This document shows, one piece after another, positions 51,304-57,458 of a stretch of DNA of 57,458 bases. Numbering within the stretch: the stretch's first letter is position 1; each line of letters begins with the position of its first letter. The position numbers were made by a program, and so were the translations under genes. The notes beneath the pieces were generated by a model that had not been told where the DNA came from, ran no database searches, and worked only from the letters and a program-made list of their open reading frames with translations. The stretch is from Bryobacterales bacterium (GTDB lineage: Bacteria; Acidobacteriota; Terriglobia; Bryobacterales; UBA6623), in the NCBI GenBank assembly GCA_026713545.1, contig JAPOOG010000121.1:1-57458 (forward strand), in the 5' to 3' direction.

Positions 51304-54069
51304 ATGACTGTCTCGTTTGCCCCAGGCGATCTTGTCCGGGCCCGCGGCCGGGAATGGGTTGCCTTGCCGCCCCCGCGCGACGGCCTGCTCGCGCTGCGGC
51401 CCCTTTCCGGCAACGAGAACGACAGCGTTCTTCTCGATCCCCGGCTCGAAATCCAACCCGTAGCGCCCGCCCGCTTCGATCTGCCCGAAAACGCTCGTCC
51501 GACCGTCCAATCGAAAGCCGCCCTGCTCGCTGACGCGCTTCGCCTGACTCTCCGTCGGGGGGCCGGGCCTTTCCGGTCGGCGGCGCAGCTCGCCTTCGAG
51601 CCCAGGACCTATCAACTCGTGCCGCTGCTGATGGCGCTTCGCCTGCAAGTGCCTCGTCTCCTGATTGCCGATGACGTGGGTATCGGCAAGACCATTGAAG
51701 CCGGTCTCATTCTGCGGGAACTCCTGGATCGCGGCGAGGTCGATGCCTTCTCGGTGCTCTGCCCGCCTCACCTCGTCGAGCAATGGGTGATCGAGCTGAA
51801 GTCCCGCTTCGGCATTGACCCCGTGGCCGTGACGGCGGGTTCGGCCGCGCGGCTCGAGCGCCGCCTGCCCGTGGCGCAGACGCTCTTCGATGCATTCCCC
51901 TTTACGGTCGTCAGCCTCGACTACATCAAGGCCGAGAAGCGCCGGGAGGGCTTTGCCCGGACTTGTCCCGATTTCGTGATCGTTGATGAGGCCCATGCCT
52001 GCGTGGGCACCCACAAGGGCAGGCAGCAGCGGTTCGCGCTGCTCAAAGGCCTCACCCGCGATCCCGAGCGGCGCATCATCATGCTGACCGCCACGCCGCA
52101 CTCGGGCGATGAGCAGGCGTTCTCGCGCCTCTTGTCATTGATCGATCCGTCCTTCGAATCCTTGAGTTTCGACGACGCCCGTTACCGCGAGCGCCTGGCG
52201 CGTCACTTCGTGCAGCGGCGCAGGATCGATCTGGTGTCGGGCGAGTGGGGCGAGGAACGCGCCTTCCCGAAGCACGAAACCACCGAGGAGCCGTATCACC
52301 TTTCGAAGGCTCATCTCGATTTCCAGGATGCCGTCCTCGATTACTGCCTGGGTGTGGTCTCCCGGTCGGGAACCGGCCGGCGCGCGCGCCGCCTGGCCTA
52401 CTGGGGGACGCTGGCGTTGATGCGTTGCGTCGGCTCGTCTCCCGCCGCGGCCCTGAGCGCGCTTCGCAATCGCATGTCCGCTGAAGCCGACCGCCTCGAG
52501 TCCCAGATCTACGATGAGGACGGCGATGACGAGGACGCCGTCGATCTCGAGCCGAGCGCCGCGTTCGGCGCCGATACCGTCCTGTCCGGCCTTCTCCGGC
52601 ACGCCGGGCGGTTGGCGAAAGAGCCCGACCCGAAGCTCGACGCCCTGATCGGCGTCCTCGCACCCCTCCTTAAGAAGGGCGCGAACCCCGTTGTCTTCTG
52701 CAGGTTCATCGCCACCGCAGAGCACGTTTGCGGCGCCCTCCGGAAGGCCTTCCCGAAGCTCCGCGTCGAGTCCGTCACCGGGGTGCTCACGCCGGACGAA
52801 CGGAGAAACCGGGTCGCCGATATGGCGGCCGGGCAAGACGGCAAAGCGCCCCGGCGTATCCTGGTGGCCACCGACTGCCTCTCGGAGGGGATCAACCTCC
52901 AGCAGCTTTTCGACACGGTCGTTCATTACGACCTTTCCTGGAACCCGACCCGCCATCAGCAGCGCGAGGGCCGCGTCGACCGTTTCGGCCAGCCCGCCGG
53001 CCTCGTCCGTTCGATCATGATGTTCTCGCCCGACAGCGCCATCGACGGCGCTGTCCTCGACGTGATCCTGCGCAAGGCCGAGGATATCCGCAGGGCCACC
53101 GGAGTGACCGTACCCCTCCCGGATGAACGCGGCCCCGTCACCGATGCCTTGATGGCCTCGATGATGCTCCGGCGCGGCGACAGGAAGCAGATGGCGCTCG
53201 ACCTGCGCCTCGATGACGGCTCACGCCTCATGGCGGGCCGTTGGCGGGATGTCGCCGAGAAGGAGAAGCGCTCCCGTACCCGCTTCGCCCAGAACGCGAT
53301 GAAGCCGCGGGAAGTGGCTCCCGAGTGGGAGAAGGCAAGGAGCTTTCTCGGCTCGCCCGAGGCTGCTCGTACTTTCGTCGAGCGCGCCATGGCGCGTTTC
53401 GGCGTCCCGCTCGAATCGCGGCGGACGGCCCTCCTGGCTCATGTTCACGCGCTGCAAGGCGGACTGCGCCAGCGACTCTCCCGGCAGGGCATGTCGGACA
53501 CCGTGCGCCTCGCTCCGTCCGAGCCGGCCCCCTCGGGGACTTCGCTTCTCACGCGGACGCATCCTCTCACCGCCACCCTCGCGGAGGCGCTGGTCGAGGC
53601 GTCCCTCGATTCCGAGACCCTCTCAGGCCTGGGGATCGGCCGGGTGGGGGCGTGGCCGACCCCCGCCGTGGATCGCGTGACCCGCATCGTGCTTCTGCGC
53701 CTCCGCTTCAAGCTCACCGTCCACGCCCGCAAGGAGCGCCTGCTGCTGGCCGAGGAAGCCGCCTTGGTCGCCTTGCGCGACCGCGCCGTCGCCGCGTCGG
53801 GCGATGCCGCGCGTGCGCTCCTCGATACGCCCGCCGCCGCCGATCTGGCGCCGCAAGCGCGGGGCCGGTTGATCGCGGGCGCCCGGGAAAACCTCCCCGG
53901 CCTCCTCGCCGGACCGATCTCCGAGTTCGTCCGCGCGCGAGCCGCTGAGCTCGCCGAAGACCATGCCCGGCTGCGTGCTGCCGCGGGTTCGGCGTCGCGC
54001 GTCAGCGTGCAAGCCGTGCAGCCCCCAGATGTCATCGGCCTCTTCATCCTGGTGCCGAGCGAGGGCTGA
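51304..54069 (+). CDS. SNF2-type helicase (DrmD-like)
   Basis: A 921-residue SWI2/SNF2 ATPase: IADDVGIGKTIEAGLILREL near residue 120, DFVIVDEAHAC near 225, IIMLTATPHSGDEQAF near 265, and the C-terminal lobe LVATDCLSEGINLQQLFD with QQREGRVDRFGQP near 553. The C-terminal 300 residues contain no nuclease motif I recognise. Such a translocase, together with a DUF1998 helicase and adenine methylase, is the class 1 DISARM combination. It starts four bases after the helicase stop and ends three bases before the methylase start. Confidence 0.82.
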   Translation: MTVSFAPGDLVRARGREWVALPPPRDGLLALRPLSGNENDSVLLDPRLEIQPVAPARFDLPENARPTVQSKAALLADALRLTLRRGAGPFRSAAQLAFEPRTYQLVPLLMALRLQVPRLLIADDVGIGKTIEAGLILRELLDRGEVDAFSVLCPPHLVEQWVIELKSRFGIDPVAVTAGSAARLERRLPVAQTLFDAFPFTVVSLDYIKAEKRREGFARTCPDFVIVDEAHACVGTHKGRQQRFALLKGLTRDPERRIIMLTATPHSGDEQAFSRLLSLIDPSFESLSFDDARYRERLARHFVQRRRIDLVSGEWGEERAFPKHETTEEPYHLSKAHLDFQDAVLDYCLGVVSRSGTGRRARRLAYWGTLALMRCVGSSPAAALSALRNRMSAEADRLESQIYDEDGDDEDAVDLEPSAAFGADTVLSGLLRHAGRLAKEPDPKLDALIGVLAPLLKKGANPVVFCRFIATAEHVCGALRKAFPKLRVESVTGVLTPDERRNRVADMAAGQDGKAPRRILVATDCLSEGINLQQLFDTVVHYDLSWNPTRHQQREGRVDRFGQPAGLVRSIMMFSPDSAIDGAVLDVILRKAEDIRRATGVTVPLPDERGPVTDALMASMMLRRGDRKQMALDLRLDDGSRLMAGRWRDVAEKEKRSRTRFAQNAMKPREVAPEWEKARSFLGSPEAARTFVERAMARFGVPLESRRTALLAHVHALQGGLRQRLSRQGMSDTVRLAPSEPAPSGTSLLTRTHPLTATLAEALVEASLDSETLSGLGIGRVGAWPTPAVDRVTRIVLLRLRFKLTVHARKERLLLAEEAALVALRDRAVAASGDAARALLDTPAAADLAPQARGRLIAGARENLPGLLAGPISEFVRARAAELAEDHARLRAAAGSASRVSVQAVQPPDVIGLFILVPSEG

Positions 54070-54072
54070 CCC

Positions 54073-57000
54073 GTGGCGCGCAATCAGGATAGCGGCATGT
54101 TCTCCTGGCCGTCGCTTTCGCTGGAGGGCAATCTGATCGCGCCGGCGATGGTCGCCAGGATCGACCGCCGCGAGGCTCCCGAGCAGGACGAAGTCAGTTA
54201 CGGGGTCCGCAAGGGCCTCACCATCAGGGAGGAGATTTCCCTCTCTTTCCGTGTGGGCCAGGCGCACTTCGATGCCTTCGCCAGGCTTGACACCCCCTCG
54301 GCGGAGGCGACCCGCCGCTTCGCGCTCGACTTCCTGAGGGAGACCTTCGGGTTCGACGATCTCGCCGATGCGTCCGGGCTGCTCGCTTCGATCGCCGGGG
54401 GCCGGGTGCCGGTCGTCGTCGTGCCCCCGTCGGAGGCTCTCGACCGGCGCAGCCCGACCCTTTCGATCGACCGGTCGCGCTCCCCGGCCATTGCTCTTCA
54501 GGACTATCTCAACGAGCGGGAGGACGCGCTCTGGGGCATCGCAACCAACGGCGTCCATCTGCGGCTGCTCCGCGACAACGCCTCGCTCACCCGGCCCGCC
54601 CATATCGAGGCCGATCTCGCCCAGATCTTCGCCAACGAGGATGCCGCCTCCTTCGCCGCGCTCTGGCTCATCGTCCACCGCTCCCGTTTCGGCTCGGCGG
54701 GCAGCCCCGCTGCCGACTGCGCCCTCGAACGCTGGCGCGAGACCGGCGCGCGGGAAGGCGAGGCCGCGCGGGACCGGCTGGCCGGGCAGGTCGAGATCGC
54801 CCTGCGCGTTCTCGGCTCGGGTTTCCTCGAAGCGAACCCCGGCCTCGCAGCCCGGCTTCGGTCGGGGGAGCTGCCGCTGATGGCGTGGTTCAATGAGCTT
54901 CTCCGCCTCGTCTACCGCCTCATCTTCCTGATGGTGGCCGAAGACAGGGACCTCCTCCATCCCGCCAGCTCCAGGGCGGCCGCGCGGTGGCTCTATGCGG
55001 AAGGCTACAGCCTCGCGCTCCTCAGGGCGCAAAGCGCGCGCGGTTCGACCTGGGACAGCCGCCATGACCGCTACGAGGGCATGAAGGTGGTCTTCCGCGC
55101 GCTCGCCGACGGCGAAGCCTCGCTCGCCCTTCCCGCCCTCGGCGACCTCTTCGACGCCGATCAACTGCCGCGTCTCGCATCCGCGCGCCTGCGCAACAGC
55201 GCCTTCATGGAGGCCGTCTATCGCCTCTCCTGGCTCTCCGGCCGTAGCGGCATCGTGCCGGTCAACTGGCGCGCGATGGAGACCGAGGAGCTGGGCTCGG
55301 TCTACGAATCCCTCCTCGAGCTACAGCCGCAGCTTGCCGACGGCGGACGCGCGCTCGTCTTCGCCTCCGACCTCTCCGAGAAGAAGGGCCATCAGCGCAA
55401 GACCACCGGCTCCTACTATACCCCGCAGAGCCTCGTTCAGTCGCTGCTCGACACCGCTCTCGACCCCGTGCTCGACCGCGCCGAGGCCGCTACCGAGGAC
55501 CCTGCGAAGGCTTTGCTCGAGCTCGCCGTGATCGACCCCGCCTGCGGCTCGGGACACTTCCTGCTGGCCGCCGCCCGGCGCATTGCCACGCGTCTCGCAC
55601 GCATCCGCGCCGAGGGCACGCCCTCGCTCGCCGACTTCCGCCATGCGCTCCGCGACGTGGCCCGCTGCTGCATCCACGGCGTCGACCGCAACCCCATGGC
55701 CGTCGAGCTCGCCAAGGTCGCGCTCTGGATCGAGACGGTCGACCCGGGCCGCCCGCTCGGCTTCTTCGACGCGCAGATCCGTTGCGGCGATGCCCTGCTC
55801 GGCGTCTTCGACCGGAAGGTCCTCGAGGACGGCGTCCCGGACGCCGCTTACAAGCCGCTGACCGGCGACGACAAGCCTACTGCCAGATACTACCTCAAGG
55901 CCAATCGCGACGCCAAAACGGGCCAGGGTTCAATCGACTTCGGAACGGGCAGGGCGGCAATGCCTGCGATGAAGCCGCTGGCGGCGGCCTTCTCCGCCTT
56001 CCGCGAACTGCCCGAGGACACCGTCGAGCAGGTCGGAGCCAGGGCGGCGCGGTATGGGAAGCTGCGCAGGAGGCCGGCCTTTCTCCGCTTGCAAACGGCG
56101 GCGGACCTGTACGTCGCCGCCTTCCTGCTGCCGAAGACCGGCGGCGCGCCCGCCAGTGTCTCGACGCGCTCCGTTCCGGTCACCGATGATGTCTGGCGCG
56201 CCCTCGGCGCGGGCGCGGCGCGGCATCCGATGGCCGATGCGTCCCAGGCCGCCCGCCGGGCCAAGGCCTTCCATTGGCCGCTGGAGTTCCCGGACGTCAT
56301 GGATCGAGGCGGCTTCGACGTGGTGCTGGGCAATCCGCCGTGGGAACAGATTCAACTAGATCCACGCGAATATTTTGCATCTCGCTATCCCGATATATCG
56401 GATGCGCCAAATATGGCTGCCAGGGAACGTTTGATTGGTGCACTTAAAGATAAAGATCCTGTGCAATATGACCTATATCAGTCGGCAATACATGATATGA
56501 AGGCCTACCAAGCTTTTATTCATAAAAGCCAACGATTCCCGACCTCAAGCTTCGGCAGATTGAATACAGCACCGCTTTTTGCTGAGTTCTGCAACGACCT
56601 TATTTGTAGTTCTGGACGTGTTGGAATTATAGTGCCGACAGGTATAGCAACAGACTCTTTCAATCAGCATTTTTTTAATAAACTGATTGATGGAAACCGC
56701 TTGGCTGGCTTAGTGGATTTCGAGAACCGGGAGGCCGTATTCCCGGGCGTTCATCGCTCCTACAAGTTCTGCCTGCTCACCCTGAGCGGCGCCGGGCGGC
56801 CCTACCCGCGGGCCGAATTCGCTTTTTTCCTGCACCAGGCGGAGCAGCTCGGTGAGAAGGAGCGGCGGTTCACGCTCTCGGCTGAGGACTTCGACCTATT
56901 CAATCCCAACACGCGAACCTGCCCCATCTTCCGCACCGGACGCGACATGGAGATCGCCCGCAAGATGTACCGACGCGCAGGAGTATTTTGGAAGGAGGCG

Positions 57001-57458
57001 AAGGGCGGAGAACGGGAGGTAAACCCATGGGGTGCATCCTTCCAACTCATGTTTATGATGAACACCGATTCCCACTTGTTCCGCACGCGCGAACAGCTAC
57101 AGGGAGAAGACTGGCGGCTTGAGGGCAACGTGTTCCTGCGGTGCGAGGAGCGCTATCTGCCCCTTTACGAAGCCAAGCTATTCCACCAGTACGACCACCG
57201 CTTCGCCACATTCGAAGGAGTTTCGGCTGAAGCCGTCCGGGGCGGAAACGCCCGTCCCATGACTTCGGATGAGAAAGCAGACCCTCGGACGGTCATCATC
57301 CCCCGTTACTGGGTGCCGGAAAAAGAAGTGCAAAAAAGACTTGACAAAAGCGAATTCAACACATATCCATTCTTAGAAGCCGAGCCGAGCCGAGCCGAGC
57401 CGAGCCGAGCCGAGCCGAGCCCAGCCCACCCGAGCCCAGCCCAGCCTCGCCGAGCCCA
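54073..57458 (+). CDS. N6-adenine methyltransferase, DISARM class 1 DrmMI/Eco57I-like, 3' incomplete
   Basis: The frame opens at GTG 54073, three bases after the SNF2 stop, and runs off the window; at least 1128 residues are encoded. VIDPACGSGHFLLAAARR (about 486) is the AdoMet motif and VVLGNPPWEQIQ (NPPW 754-757) the amino-methyl motif; the KTTGSYYTPQSLVQSLL entry and FLMVAEDRDLL lie upstream. It would methylate host DNA so that the helicases spare it. Codon use changes abruptly to A/T-rich at about 56345-56730. The last 80 bases are a pentanucleotide repeat and not normal protein, so the true 3' end is not seen. Confidence 0.8.
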   Translation, partial: MARNQDSGMFSWPSLSLEGNLIAPAMVARIDRREAPEQDEVSYGVRKGLTIREEISLSFRVGQAHFDAFARLDTPSAEATRRFALDFLRETFGFDDLADASGLLASIAGGRVPVVVVPPSEALDRRSPTLSIDRSRSPAIALQDYLNEREDALWGIATNGVHLRLLRDNASLTRPAHIEADLAQIFANEDAASFAALWLIVHRSRFGSAGSPAADCALERWRETGAREGEAARDRLAGQVEIALRVLGSGFLEANPGLAARLRSGELPLMAWFNELLRLVYRLIFLMVAEDRDLLHPASSRAAARWLYAEGYSLALLRAQSARGSTWDSRHDRYEGMKVVFRALADGEASLALPALGDLFDADQLPRLASARLRNSAFMEAVYRLSWLSGRSGIVPVNWRAMETEELGSVYESLLELQPQLADGGRALVFASDLSEKKGHQRKTTGSYYTPQSLVQSLLDTALDPVLDRAEAATEDPAKALLELAVIDPACGSGHFLLAAARRIATRLARIRAEGTPSLADFRHALRDVARCCIHGVDRNPMAVELAKVALWIETVDPGRPLGFFDAQIRCGDALLGVFDRKVLEDGVPDAAYKPLTGDDKPTARYYLKANRDAKTGQGSIDFGTGRAAMPAMKPLAAAFSAFRELPEDTVEQVGARAARYGKLRRRPAFLRLQTAADLYVAAFLLPKTGGAPASVSTRSVPVTDDVWRALGAGAARHPMADASQAARRAKAFHWPLEFPDVMDRGGFDVVLGNPPWEQIQLDPREYFASRYPDISDAPNMAARERLIGALKDKDPVQYDLYQSAIHDMKAYQAFIHKSQRFPTSSFGRLNTAPLFAEFCNDLICSSGRVGIIVPTGIATDSFNQHFFNKLIDGNRLAGLVDFENREAVFPGVHRSYKFCLLTLSGAGRPYPRAEFAFFLHQAEQLGEKERRFTLSAEDFDLFNPNTRTCPIFRTGRDMEIARKMYRRAGVFWKEAKGGEREVNPWGASFQLMFMMNTDSHLFRTREQLQGEDWRLEGNVFLRCEERYLPLYEAKLFHQYDHRFATFEGVSAEAVRGGNARPMTSDEKADPRTVIIPRYWVPEKEVQKRLDKSEFNTYPFLEAEPSRAEPSRAEPSPAHPSPAQPRRA
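57378..57458. repeat. GCCGA-type pentanucleotide repeat at the window end
   Basis: AGCCG units repeat perfectly from 57378 to 57420, then degenerate (AGCCC, ACCCG). The repeat encodes a meaningless AEPSR string in the methylase frame. It is likely an assembly or sequencing artefact at a contig end, but a real repeat expansion cannot be excluded. Confidence 0.75.

Noticed and set aside
54073-57458. BREX PglX instead of a DISARM methylase
   Set aside because: No pglZ, brxC or brxL-like genes are present and the neighbours are a DUF1998 helicase and SNF2 ATPase.

Overview
The window is high-GC bacterial DNA (roughly 60-63% G+C by eye). Its content suits an uncultured, possibly host-associated Acidobacteriota-like bacterium: a bacillithiol deacetylase (BshB1), acidobacterial-style PQQ-propeller, LamG and HExxH secreted proteins, many toxin-antitoxin fragments and many decaying insertion sequences. 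This is inferred from gene content; no rRNA or other phylogenetic marker gene is present.

Region 1 (1-13.7 kb), the most unusual part. Two IS630 transposase remnants lead into an RND permease. A complete bacterial sterol 24-C-methyltransferase (SMT/ERG6 type) follows on the minus strand. It is divergent from a GPP34 (GOLPH3-like)-cytochrome P450 fusion, and a decayed IS1380 transposase sits between their starts. A second RND permease faces the first; it is broken by a shift in a G10 tract, has a possible membrane-fusion-protein remnant upstream, and is preceded by a NodT-type outer membrane factor. My reading is a bacterial sterol/triterpenoid alkylation, oxidation and export locus.

Region 2 (13.7-24.5 kb). 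A ParE/RelE-RHH module, an Mrr-like gene broken by a repeat insertion, a nucleoside deoxyribosyltransferase-like gene, then a long minus-strand envelope run: POTRA-only protein, HELAH metallopeptidase, two TlpA-like thioredoxins, YheT-like hydrolase and an EF-hand PQQ propeller. A UxaE-like epimerase and two small membrane proteins follow.

Region 3 (24.5-43.5 kb). Mostly housekeeping: TIGR01777 epimerase, ErpA/IscA, FabH, SprT-like protein, TrmJ, PpiD/SurA foldase, BshB1, glutaredoxin, rhomboid, PfkB kinase, class III aminotransferase, polysaccharide deacetylase, tRNA-Arg(CCG), a LamG protein, CoaE, an HtrA protease and a coiled-coil membrane protein. A MITE-like intergenic repeat family with ends near TAGCCTGCATTTCTCACCAC recurs here and often abuts or supplies stop codons. 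A 20-bp repeat of the tRNA-Arg 3' end bounds a ~0.5 kb toxin-antitoxin islet.

Region 4 (43.5-57.5 kb). A thiolase whose last 141 bp are duplicated 1.1 kb downstream, with a HepT/MntA pair between the copies. Then comes a three-gene DISARM-like array: a 1724-aa DEAD helicase with a DUF1998-type end, a SNF2 helicase, and an N6-adenine methylase that runs off the window into a pentanucleotide repeat.
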